This document shows, piece after piece, positions 1 through 6,803 of a stretch of 6,862 nt of DNA. Source of the DNA: an uncultured Dechloromonas sp. (lineage in GTDB: Bacteria; Pseudomonadota; Gammaproteobacteria; Burkholderiales; Rhodocyclaceae). The notes under the pieces are model-generated. The model was not told where the DNA came from and searched no databases. It saw only the letters and a program-made list of their open reading frames with translations. The DNA is taken from NCBI GenBank assembly GCA_946477505.1, contig CAMKYP010000208.1:1-6862 (forward strand), given 5' to 3'. The position numbers and the translations under genes were made by a program. Position 1 is the stretch's first letter. Each line of letters begins with the position of its first letter.

Positions 1-3000
1 CAACAGTCGGGGTGGCGATGGGTTTCATGATCTCGCTGCCGGGGCCGCCGAGGAACATGACCGGCAACAGCGACAGGGTGGCGCAGGCGACGGTCATCAG
101 CTTGGGGCGCAAGCGGGCGACTGAGCCCTCGACGACGGCTTCCATGTAGCTCGTGCCTTCGCTTCTTCTCGTCAGCGCCTGGCGGATGAACACGATCATG
201 ATGATGCCTGTTTGGATGGCCACGGCGAACAAGGCGATGTAGCCGATGATGACGGCGGTCGTCATCGAATAGCCGAGCGCCCATTGGAGCGCCACGGCGC
301 CGACGAAGGCAAAGGGCGCCGACAACATGATGACCAGGCTGTCGGTCAGCGAGCGGAAGGCCATGACCAGCAACGCCAGCATGATGAGGAGCGTGGCGGG
401 CACGATCCATGTGAGTCGTTCATGGGAGCGGGCGACATTCTGGTGCTCGCCAGTCCATTCAACAGCATAGCCCGTGGGCAGGTCGAGCTTTTCGGCAAGC
501 AGCCCTTGCGCCTTGCGAACGTAATCCGTCGCGCTGGCATCGCCGATATCGACATAAACATAGCTCGTCAGGAGGCCATTTTCGCTGCGCAGCATTTCCG
601 GCATCTTGCGCACCGATACCTCGGCAATTTCGCTCAAGGCGACCGGGTGCCGGTCTGACGTCACGACGGGGGCGTTGCGGATCTTTTCGAGCGTGTCGAT
701 GTACTCGGGCGCGTATTGGATGCTGAGCGGAATGGTCAGGTTGTTGTGGTCCTTGAAGGCAACGGCATTGTCGCCGCCGATGGCATAACGCGCCGTCAGC
801 ATCGCCTCATCGGCGCGGATGCCCAGTCGGGCCATGCGTACCGGATCGAATCGGGTATCGATGAAATAGCCCGACGAGATGCGCTCGGCGATCACCGATG
901 GGCTTTCCGGTAGGGTCCTCAGCAGTTCCTCGATCTGCTGGCTGAGCGACTCCAGCGTGGCGATGTCGCCGCCCTTGACCTTCAGGCCGACAGCCGTCTG
1001 AATGCCCGTGTCCTGCATCGCCACGCGGGCGCTGATTGGCTGTACCCAGCTATTCACATAGCCGGTGATCTTCATCGCCGCATCCATGTCGGCAACCAGC
1101 TTTTCCTTGGACATGCCGTCTCGCCACTCGGCCTTGGGCTTGAGGAGTATGGTTGTTTCGATCATTGACACCGGTGCCGGATCGGTGGCGGTGTCGGCTC
1201 TTCCCAGTTTGCCGAAGACCCTCTTGACCTCGGGGAAGGCGGCGAGCTTTCTGTCCATCTGCTGGAGAATCCAGGCGGCTTCACGGACGGGAACGCCGGG
1301 CAGGGTGGTCGGCATGTAGAGGACCGTTCCTTCGTCCATGCGCGGCATGAAATCGGTCCTGAAATGGCTCAGCAACAAGATAGCCCCGGCTATTGCCGCC
1401 AGGCTGCCACCGAGGAAAACATAACGGTGGTCAATGGCCTTGGTCACCGCTTGGCGATAGGCACGCGCCAATGCGGAATCGCCGGGGGCGCGAAGCGTGT
1501 CCATCGGCGCCTCCTTCTTGAAGATCCATTGGATGAGGATGGGCAACAGGAACATCGTCAGCAAGGTGGAAAAAGCCATGGCAAAGGTCTTGCTGTAGGC
1601 CAGCGGGTCGAACAGGCGGCCTTCCTTTTCGGTCAGGAAGAAAACGGGGAGAAAGGACACCAGGATGATGAGGAGCGAGAACAGCAGGGGGCGCGCCACG
1701 TGGGCGATGGAGCGGACGATGATCGTCCGCCGTTCCCGCGCATCGACGATGCCCGCCGAGCGGCGTCGTGCCGCCAGCTCCGCCGTGCAGTTCTCGACCA
1801 TGACAATGGTCGCATCCACCATTTCGCCGATGGCGATGAAGAGACCTGCCAGGGAGAACAGGTTGATGGTTTGATGGAAGGCGGCGAGCGGGATCGCGGT
1901 GAAGGCGACGCCGAGCAGGAGGATGAGCACCGGCGCAACAGCCGTGCGGGCATTGCGTAGGAACATGATCATCACGGCGATGACGACGAGCAGTTCGTAA
2001 GCGAGCGTGGTCAGGAAGTGTTCGAGGGTGTCCCGGATCAGCGCCGAGCGGTCGTAGGTCGTGACGAGATCGACACCCGGGGGCAGTCCGGCCTTGATCT
2101 CCGTGAGTTTCCGGTCAAGGGCGTGGGTGACTTCCAGGACGTTTCGCTTTTGCTCCATGACGACAATGCCGCCCACCGCCTCGCCCTTGCCGTCGAGTTC
2201 GGCGACGCCCCGGCGCTGGTCGTAGCCCACCTGGATGTAGCCGATATCCTTCAGGTGGATCGGCGCGCCGCTGGGGCGATGGCCGACGACCATCAGTTCG
2301 AGCTGGTCGACGTTGTCGTAAGTGACGATGCCGCGAATCTGGTAATCCCGGTTGCTCACTTCCAGCGTGCGTCCGCCCGCCTCGGGAAAGGCGTTTTGCA
2401 GGGTCGCCTCGATCTGCTTCAAGGAGAGGCCGGATTCGGCCATGAGCGGTGGAAAGAGCTTGAACTGGTATTGTTTTTCAAGGCCACCCACGGAAGCGAC
2501 TTCGGCCACGCCGGGGACACCTTGCAGGCCCGGCTTGACCAGCTGCTCGTGCAGCAGGCGAAGCTCCCGCAGGTCGAGCGAACCATCCGTGCCGACCAGC
2601 GCGTACTGATAAATCCAGCCCATGCTGCTGGCGTTGGGGCCGAGGGTTACCGTGGCATCGGCAGGCAGTTGCGGACGGATCGCGTTCAAGCGGTCGGTCA
2701 CGGTGTTGCGGATGGCGGCGCGTTGCGCCTCGCGCTTCAAAATGACGTAAATGAACGAATACCCCATGTGCGAGGTGGCGCGGATCGATTGGATGCCGGG
2801 AATGCCCGCCAGGGACTTGATCACCGGCTCGGTAATCTGGCTTTCCAGAAGCTGCGGGCTGCGCGCCCACTTGGCATATAGGACGACCTGCGGGTCGGAA
2901 ATGTCGGGAATGGCGTCCAGGGGCGCGGTGAAAATCGCGTAGGCGCTCAGTGCGATGGCGGCGAGCACGCCCGCCAGGACGAACAGCCTGTGCCGGATGA

Positions 3001-3025
3001 CGTGTTCAATGAGGGTGGCGTTCAT
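1..3025 (-). CDS. CusA/CzcA-family heavy-metal RND permease, 3' end cut by window edge
   Basis: Inner-membrane proton-driven transporter of the HME-RND family. The frame is open for 1008 codons and still open at the left edge; CusA has about 1,047 residues, so only the C-terminal end is missing. The ATG at 3025 is secure because an in-frame TGA lies seven codons upstream; no clear Shine-Dalgarno site precedes it. TM1 is about residues 12-32. TM4 carries GEMVDATIVMVEN, with Asp404 matching CusA Asp405. The periplasmic Cu(I)/Ag(I) triad of CusA (Met573, 623, 672) is present as Met571 (LYMPTTLPG), Met621 (APVSMIETT) and Met670 (ARVAMQDTGI), with nearby Glu565, Asp615, Glu623 and Arg667 also kept. 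CusA Lys678 is Gln676. In the proton relay CusA Lys984 matches Lys975, but Glu939 is replaced by Gln938 (AVAIQTGIIM). Of the CusA methionine relay, Met403 and Met410 are kept, Met391 is Phe and Met501 is Ile. The family is certain. Soft-metal specificity is inferred from the triad, and the comparison uses CusA recalled from memory. Confidence 0.95.
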   Translation of the reverse strand, partial: MNATLIEHVIRHRLFVLAGVLAAIALSAYAIFTAPLDAIPDISDPQVVLYAKWARSPQLLESQITEPVIKSLAGIPGIQSIRATSHMGYSFIYVILKREAQRAAIRNTVTDRLNAIRPQLPADATVTLGPNASSMGWIYQYALVGTDGSLDLRELRLLHEQLVKPGLQGVPGVAEVASVGGLEKQYQFKLFPPLMAESGLSLKQIEATLQNAFPEAGGRTLEVSNRDYQIRGIVTYDNVDQLELMVVGHRPSGAPIHLKDIGYIQVGYDQRRGVAELDGKGEAVGGIVVMEQKRNVLEVTHALDRKLTEIKAGLPPGVDLVTTYDRSALIRDTLEHFLTTLAYELLVVIAVMIMFLRNARTAVAPVLILLLGVAFTAIPLAAFHQTINLFSLAGLFIAIGEMVDATIVMVENCTAELAARRRSAGIVDARERRTIIVRSIAHVARPLLFSLLIILVSFLPVFFLTEKEGRLFDPLAYSKTFAMAFSTLLTMFLLPILIQWIFKKEAPMDTLRAPGDSALARAYRQAVTKAIDHRYVFLGGSLAAIAGAILLLSHFRTDFMPRMDEGTVLYMPTTLPGVPVREAAWILQQMDRKLAAFPEVKRVFGKLGRADTATDPAPVSMIETTILLKPKAEWRDGMSKEKLVADMDAAMKITGYVNSWVQPISARVAMQDTGIQTAVGLKVKGGDIATLESLSQQIEELLRTLPESPSVIAERISSGYFIDTRFDPVRMARLGIRADEAMLTARYAIGGDNAVAFKDHNNLTIPLSIQYAPEYIDTLEKIRNAPVVTSDRHPVALSEIAEVSVRKMPEMLRSENGLLTSYVYVDIGDASATDYVRKAQGLLAEKLDLPTGYAVEWTGEHQNVARSHERLTWIVPATLLIMLALLVMAFRSLTDSLVIMLSAPFAFVGAVALQWALGYSMTTAVIIGYIALFAVAIQTGIIMIVFIRQALTRRSEGTSYMEAVVEGSVARLRPKLMTVACATLSLLPVMFLGGPGSEIMKPIATPTV

Positions 3026-3065
3026 GGCTGGTGGCCGGCTTTGTCATTGGCGGAACAAACGAAAG

Positions 3066-3085
3066 CGCCATCGCGGCGATGAGCG
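3066..3085 (-). promoter_or_regulatory. Small stem-loop between adaptor and permease genes
   Basis: In the 98-bp gap before the permease, CGC plus CATCG pairs with CGATG plus GCG around a three-base loop, with one bulged base. There is no U-run and no clear ribosome site nearer the permease start. The rest of this gap shows nothing I can name. With GC-rich DNA a stem of this size can arise by chance. Confidence 0.3.
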
Positions 3086-3123
3086 ACAACGGCGGGGAAG
3101 CAAGGAGCGGCTTTCATGTTTCG

Positions 3124-3831
3124 TTAATGGCGAAGCAGGCTGGCCGAGGGGGCCAGGCAGATACCCTGTCTCGGCGATTTCAGCTTTTCTTCAGCGTCGA
3201 CGAAAAAACTCCCGATCGAGACCACTTGATTGCCTTCAAAAAGACCATGCCGGACTTCCGTATAGAGTTCCCCCTTCAGTCCGGTGCGGATTGGCCGAGG
3301 CGCGTAAAGGCCGCTGCCGGCAGGCTGCATTTCGATATAGACGACTTGTTCGCCGCCTTCCTCGATGATGGAGACATTGGGGATCGACAGATAGAGGCCG
3401 CGTTCGACAATGATTTCCATCAGGTAGCGGGCGCCGGGTGTGTGCCCCCGGTCCGCCAGGGATGCCTGGACAAGGATTCCGCCGGCTTGCGGCACGACCC
3501 GGAGGACTTTTCCCTGATGCATCAGCGTCCGTGAGTTGGCGGCGAAGCTGCGGGTGCGCTGGCCGACCCGCAGGCCCTCGGCGTCGAGGGCGCCGAGGCG
3601 GGCTGTGAGGGTCGTTCCGTCCGGATCAACGATGCCGGCGGTACGGACCCAGGTCTGGATGGGGCGCACCGCCGCTTCGGTCATGGTCAGGGTGAGCATG
3701 CCGGCCTGGCTTCCGGTCACCTTGACGCCGCCGGGCTGAACGGTTCGCATGCGCTCGCGCAGGTCCGCGCCCTGGGCGGGCAAGAGTGCCAAACAGCATA
3801 GTCCGGCAAGGGCAATTGCATAAGGATTCAA
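3124..3831 (-). CDS. Short CusB-like RND periplasmic adaptor without alpha-hairpin (TTG start)
   Basis: Predicted periplasmic adaptor (membrane-fusion protein) for the permease encoded 98 bp downstream. The proposed TTG start gives 235 residues with a signal peptide (hydrophobic 4-19, possible cleavage near Gln20-Gly21-Ala22). An in-frame ATG at 4020 would overlap the propeller gene by about 98 nt and add a 63-residue non-signal-like extension, so it is rejected; the next ATG (residue 28) would lose the signal. A GAG six bases before the TTG is only a weak ribosome site. The C-terminal part fits CusB-type beta-barrel and membrane-proximal domains: LSIPNVSII at 148-156, then GLFEGNQVVSIGSFFVDAEE at 196-215, matching the family pattern of a G..VV..G.F..D.E..L tail. 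Residues 53-100 look like a remnant core (VRTAGIVDPDG...LRVGQRT). There is no coiled-coil hairpin and no complete lipoyl domain; ordinary adaptors have about 350-500 residues. It could still be a diverged family of its own. Confidence 0.8.
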   Translation of the reverse strand: MNPYAIALAGLCCLALLPAQGADLRERMRTVQPGGVKVTGSQAGMLTLTMTEAAVRPIQTWVRTAGIVDPDGTTLTARLGALDAEGLRVGQRTRSFAANSRTLMHQGKVLRVVPQAGGILVQASLADRGHTPGARYLMEIIVERGLYLSIPNVSIIEEGGEQVVYIEMQPAGSGLYAPRPIRTGLKGELYTEVRHGLFEGNQVVSIGSFFVDAEEKLKSPRQGICLAPSASLLRH

Positions 3832-3867
3832 GTCGATCTCGGCTCCGGTAAAAGTCCGGCAGGTTCG

Positions 3868-3903
3868 AACCGGCCATTCCTGATGTGGCGGAACGGACCG
3901 GTT
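3868..3903 (-). promoter_or_regulatory. Strong intercistronic stem-loop between propeller and adaptor genes
   Basis: In the 91-bp gap before the adaptor, AACCGG (transcript) plus CCGTTCC pairs with GGAATGG plus CCGGTT. This gives 13 pairs (one G-U), a single bulged U and a nine-base loop. No U-run follows directly, so it is a poor intrinsic terminator. It ends about 36 nt before the TTG start. It may protect or process the upstream message, or reduce read-through, so that the adaptor and permease are made at a different level. Confidence 0.55.
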
Positions 3904-3922
3904 TGGCGCATTGCCCGGTCGA

Positions 3923-5164
3923 TCAATGGCAGTAATTGTCCTTGCTGCCCATGATGTGCGTTCCCCAGGGATACAGGCCGACGTTCGGAATCCGCTCCAC
4001 GGCTTCCGTCTTGCCGTCAATGATGTAGATGGAGTGGTTGGTCGATACGGCCAGGTAGATTTTCTCGCCCGCGATATCGGTGGTGGCCGTTTCCAATTGC
4101 AGGTTCAGACCAATCTTGATGCGGCCGGTGGGTTTCAGGGTCTGCATGTCATATACGTAGACGAAGCCGGTCGTCGAGCTGATCACAAACGCCTTGCCGG
4201 CCGCGAAATTCACGCCAGTCATGTCCGGACCGGCGGGTAGCGTGGCCGCGACTTCGTTCTTCTCGAGATCGATGATGGAAATGGTCTCGTCGCCGTTGTT
4301 CACGGTGATGCCGTACTTGCCGTCGTGCCCCATGTAGATGCGCCAGGGATTCAGGCCGACGCGGATGACCTTGACGACCTTGTCCTCGCGGGTATCGATG
4401 ACGCCGACCACGCCCAGGTCGCCGTCGGCGGCATAGATGTAGCGCCCGTCGATGCTCATGGCGGGCATGGAGATGCCTTTGATGTCCGTCAGGTACTTGC
4501 TGGGGTCCAGGCGCGAAATGCCGGGCACGGCCGCAACCTGGATTTTCTTGAGCAACTGGTGCCGGGTCACGTCGATCACGCCGACCCAGTGCGCGCCGTA
4601 GTTGCCGACGTAAGCCTTGGAGCCATCGTGGGTGAAGGTGATGTTGAGCGGCTCCGCCAGTCCCTCGATGGTCTTGATCACGCTCAGCGAGGCCATGTCG
4701 ATGACGGTGATCGAATCGCCAGCCGGATTGCCCTGATAGTAATAGCGTCCATCCGGGGAAAACGACAAATGCTCGGGCGCGATCCCGACCGGAATCTTCT
4801 TGATCAGTTCGAGGGTGCGGGCATCGATGATATAGGCGGTATTGGAGCGGGTGCCGCCGGTGACGACGTAGCGTGCATCGGGAGACATCATCACCATGTG
4901 CGGATTCACGTTGTTGCCCAGGAAGGTTCGCCCGAGGATCTTTTTGGTCTTGATGTCCATGAAGGAAATATCGTTGGAATCCCGCTTGACGATCATGACG
5001 ACGGAGTCCGGATCGGTGACGAGCGTCTTGGCCGATGACGGGGCTTGATGTTTTTCCATGCCGGGGGGCATTGGCGTCGTCTGGGCAATGCCCGGTTGCG
5101 GAATGGCGATCGCGAGGGCCGCAAGGAGGCAGGTCAAAACACACTTCAGGCTGAAATTTTCCAT
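3923..5164 (-). CDS. Secreted YVTN / cytochrome-d1-like beta-propeller protein
   Basis: A 413-residue periplasmic beta-propeller. The signal peptide is residues 1-27 (hydrophobic 8-22, likely cut at GIA/Q). Eight repeats of the YVTN type end in a D-containing strand: FMD70, YIID114, VID156, VID198, VID257, IID299, YVYD339 and YIID383, mostly 40-44 residues apart with one 59-residue spacing (198 to 257). SPDG-like turns recur at 94-97 (SPDA) and 136-139 (SPDG). Eight repeats fit the eight-bladed fold of cytochrome d1/NirF-like domains rather than a seven-bladed one. The mature N-terminus is rich in Met, Pro and His (PMPPGMEKH, 31-39), and the protein ends in NYCH (Cys412, His413), with His89, His132, His192 and His403 elsewhere; these are possible metal or haem ligands, which is inference. 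AGGA-like bases lie about 8 nt before the ATG, and the gap to the porin stop is 21 bp, so the two are co-transcribed. The exact function is unknown; scaffold, metal-binding or ligand-capture roles are open. Confidence 0.9.
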   Translation of the reverse strand: MENFSLKCVLTCLLAALAIAIPQPGIAQTTPMPPGMEKHQAPSSAKTLVTDPDSVVMIVKRDSNDISFMDIKTKKILGRTFLGNNVNPHMVMMSPDARYVVTGGTRSNTAYIIDARTLELIKKIPVGIAPEHLSFSPDGRYYYQGNPAGDSITVIDMASLSVIKTIEGLAEPLNITFTHDGSKAYVGNYGAHWVGVIDVTRHQLLKKIQVAAVPGISRLDPSKYLTDIKGISMPAMSIDGRYIYAADGDLGVVGVIDTREDKVVKVIRVGLNPWRIYMGHDGKYGITVNNGDETISIIDLEKNEVAATLPAGPDMTGVNFAAGKAFVISSTTGFVYVYDMQTLKPTGRIKIGLNLQLETATTDIAGEKIYLAVSTNHSIYIIDGKTEAVERIPNVGLYPWGTHIMGSKDNYCH

Positions 5165-5185
5165 TTCGTTTTTCCTCGTATTCGC

Positions 5186-6670
5186 TCAGAAGCCGACCTT
5201 CAACCGGACACCGGGAACCAGATAGCTTCCCTGGGTATTCGATTCGGTGACGTACTGCAGTAGAAAGGAAAGCGCCATACGGTCGGTCATGCGCAGGTTG
5301 TAGAATCCTTCCACGGCCTTTTCGTTGATGCCTGTTCTCAGGCTGGTATAGGCGTAGCCAACGCCCCACATGTCGAGGGGGTTGAACGTATAAGGAGTCC
5401 GGAAGGCCAGGCCGCCGCTGTAGAACTTCATGCTGTCGCCCCCGTTGGGAAGGCTGCCGACAAAACCGCTGCCGTAGCGGGCGAAAAGCGACACGGCGGG
5501 CGTCAGTTTCTGATCGGCGCTCATGCCATAGCCAGTGCGGCTGGTGCCGCTGCTGTTGTCGCTACGCCCCCAGATCCGGTAATGCCCCTCGGGAAGGGAA
5601 AACGGCCTGGCGATATATTCCGCCTCCGCCAGCGCATAGAGGGAGGTTGACAGGCTGGTCGCCCGGTCGTTGCTTTGCTGAAAACCCAACTTGAAATTGA
5701 GAGCCCCCTTGGGATCGAACACTGCGGCAACCCCTGTGCCGTTCGACGTCAGGCCAAGGACGGGGTTATTGACCAGTGCGCCGTTGATGAACCTTTCGGA
5801 TTCGTCGTTGGCAATCGAGTTGCGATCGAAAATAGTCGTCAAATCCAGGCGGCCGACCGTGACGCCGAGTCTTTGATTCAATAATTCGGTTCTGATCCAG
5901 GCTTCGCGCACATTCAACTGATTGTTGCTGAGGCGGGCGGTTTGGTTGTTGATCAGATTGATCGCCGAAGGGACTTCCTGGTCCGGCGATGCGCCGCCGA
6001 TCCCGACCAGATCCACGAAGAATTCGGTATTCAGCGCCGCCGATTTGGCTCTGAATGTGACGTCCGCCGCGGTCACCCCATAAGCATGGGTTCTGGCGCG
6101 ATTCGGTCCGAGACCGGCTTCGGATGGCCTTCCTCCTATCTGGCGCGCCATTTGCAGCGTGGTCACGCTGGTCAGCCCCATTTCGATGCCGCTCGACTTG
6201 TCGGCGGCCAATGCCTCCTCGATTTCCTCGCGAATCGTCTGCCGACGATAAACTCGCTCACGGCGATAAGTCGTCGATGGCTGTGCCCCTTCGACAGGCT
6301 GGTCATACTCGTTTCCATCAGGGTCGACGTATACCTCGACTTGCTTGACCATGACTTTCGGCTCGGACATGACCGCGGTGGTTTCCACGTTGCTTAGCCG
6401 TGACTCCATCTCCTCCAGGCGTTGCGCAACCGCGTTCGTGCCGGCTGCGGGTGCGTTGGTGCTCGGGCGTGCCTGGGGCAACAGCGCTTGTTGAGCCAAC
6501 AATTGTTGCCGCATTTCGATCAGTTGTTTTTCGAGAGCCTCGACGCGCTGTTGAAGCGCCTTGCGCCCCGCCGCGGCTTTGCCGGGTTTTGCCGGTGCGT
6601 CAGCGGCATGGGTATTGAGTGCGGCGAGAAGCGCAACCGCCGTTGCTGTACGTTTGAGATAGTCGTGCAT
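5186..6670 (-). CDS. OprB-like outer-membrane porin with N-terminal coiled coil
   Basis: A 494-residue outer-membrane beta-barrel resembling the OprB carbohydrate-selective porin family. The signal peptide is about residues 1-22 (cleavage THA/AD). A perfect heptad ladder (L39, V43, L46, L50, M53, L57) and a second one (V81, L85, M88, L92, V95) predict a periplasmic coiled coil, as in trimeric porins with an N-terminal stalk. A linker with DPDGNEYD (116-123) and a very basic patch (136-147) follows. The barrel starts near 160. The best family signature is at 254-304: REAWIRTELL, VGRLDLTTIFDRNSIANDE and FINGALVNNP. Further matches are YRIWGRS (364-370) and LFARYGSG (395-402). The protein ends in Phe (RLKVGF), the usual signal for insertion by the BAM machinery. 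The ATG at 6670 follows AAGGGGGAG. It is first in the operon, in the place where a CusC/TolC channel might be expected. Its substrate cannot be read from sequence; the OprB name does not establish sugar transport. Confidence 0.88.
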   Translation of the reverse strand: MHDYLKRTATAVALLAALNTHAADAPAKPGKAAAGRKALQQRVEALEKQLIEMRQQLLAQQALLPQARPSTNAPAAGTNAVAQRLEEMESRLSNVETTAVMSEPKVMVKQVEVYVDPDGNEYDQPVEGAQPSTTYRRERVYRRQTIREEIEEALAADKSSGIEMGLTSVTTLQMARQIGGRPSEAGLGPNRARTHAYGVTAADVTFRAKSAALNTEFFVDLVGIGGASPDQEVPSAINLINNQTARLSNNQLNVREAWIRTELLNQRLGVTVGRLDLTTIFDRNSIANDESERFINGALVNNPVLGLTSNGTGVAAVFDPKGALNFKLGFQQSNDRATSLSTSLYALAEAEYIARPFSLPEGHYRIWGRSDNSSGTSRTGYGMSADQKLTPAVSLFARYGSGFVGSLPNGGDSMKFYSGGLAFRTPYTFNPLDMWGVGYAYTSLRTGINEKAVEGFYNLRMTDRMALSFLLQYVTESNTQGSYLVPGVRLKVGF

Positions 6671-6672
6671 GA

Positions 6673-6706
6673 CTCCCCCTTGCTCCGGCTAACGTCCCCG
6701 TAGCCG
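6673..6706 (-). promoter_or_regulatory. Hairpin and Shine-Dalgarno site before the porin gene
   Basis: On the transcript CGGCTA (6706-6701) pairs perfectly with TAGCCG (6691-6686), leaving a nine-base loop. The ribosome site AAGGGGGAG (6681-6673) follows at once and ends two bases before the ATG. The bases UUCCCC at 6737-6732 can pair with GGGGAG of this site over six positions including one G-U pair, giving a possible way for the riboswitch to hide it. The hairpin and ribosome site are seen; the switching mechanism is inferred. Confidence 0.5.
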
Positions 6707-6740
6707 TCATTGACGAAGGTAAAAGCGGAATGGGGAACCC

Positions 6741-6763
6741 GGGACAGTCGTCTGGGACAGTCG
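6741..6763. repeat. Tandem 10-bp direct repeat in the leader
   Basis: GGGACAGTCG occurs at 6741-6750 and exactly again at 6754-6763, separated by TCT. On the transcript each copy reads CGACUGUCCC. CUGUCC in both copies is complementary to GGACAG at 6857-6862 in the aptamer region. This could be a protein-binding site, an alternative pairing element or a simple duplication; the sequence alone does not decide. Confidence 0.75.
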
Positions 6764-6769
6764 CACTGG
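6764..6769 (-). promoter_or_regulatory. Candidate kissing-loop partner for riboswitch loop L5
   Basis: The transcript carries CCAGUG here, complementary to CACUGG, which occurs in many cobalamin riboswitches within the conserved GCCACUG of loop L5. In known class-I cobalamin riboswitches a downstream loop (L13) pairs with L5 to switch expression off. The L5 loop of this riboswitch is outside the window, so the match is to the family consensus only, and I cannot show a clean stem that puts these bases in a loop. Confidence 0.35.
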
Positions 6770-6770
6770 C

Positions 6771-6788
6771 CGTTGCCTCCCCGCAACG
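6771..6788 (-). promoter_or_regulatory. Leader hairpin just after the riboswitch aptamer
   Basis: On the transcript CGTTGC and GCAACG form a perfect six-base-pair stem around the loop GGGGAG. It begins about 18 nt after the last conserved aptamer bases. The purine-rich loop resembles a Shine-Dalgarno sequence but has no start codon behind it. It may be part of the expression platform. The pairing is seen directly; the role is inferred. Confidence 0.5.
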
Positions 6789-6803
6789 CTCTCGCTCATT
6801 GTC

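Noticed and set aside
2018..2881. Open plus-strand frame of 287 codons, and similar ones at 1364-1960, 212-658 and 4325-5038
   Set aside because: They lie antisense to clearly recognised genes, have low-complexity, charge-rich translations and no family features; they are by-products of the GC-rich codon use on the other strand.
1..3025. Naming the permease cusA or czcA and the operon a copper or cobalt efflux system
   Set aside because: The triad suggests Cu(I)/Ag(I) but the riboswitch suggests cobalamin or cobalt, the channel is missing and the adaptor is atypical; a symbol would overstate what is known.
3868..3903. Reading the strong stem-loop as an intrinsic terminator
   Set aside because: No run of U follows the stem on the minus-strand transcript, and the genes on both sides appear to belong together.
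3832..4020. N-terminal extension of the adaptor to an ATG at 4020
   Set aside because: It overlaps the end of the propeller gene by about 98 nt, its residues do not look like a signal or domain, and a signal peptide begins just after the TTG at 3831.
4149..5369. Minus-strand open frame of 406 codons overlapping propeller and porin
   Set aside because: It is a shifted frame of the propeller and the end of the porin, rich in Arg and His, with no domain signal.
6520..6786. Possible small leader protein of 88 codons running into the porin gene
   Set aside because: It overlaps the leader hairpins and the porin start in another frame, has no good ribosome site and its composition looks non-coding.
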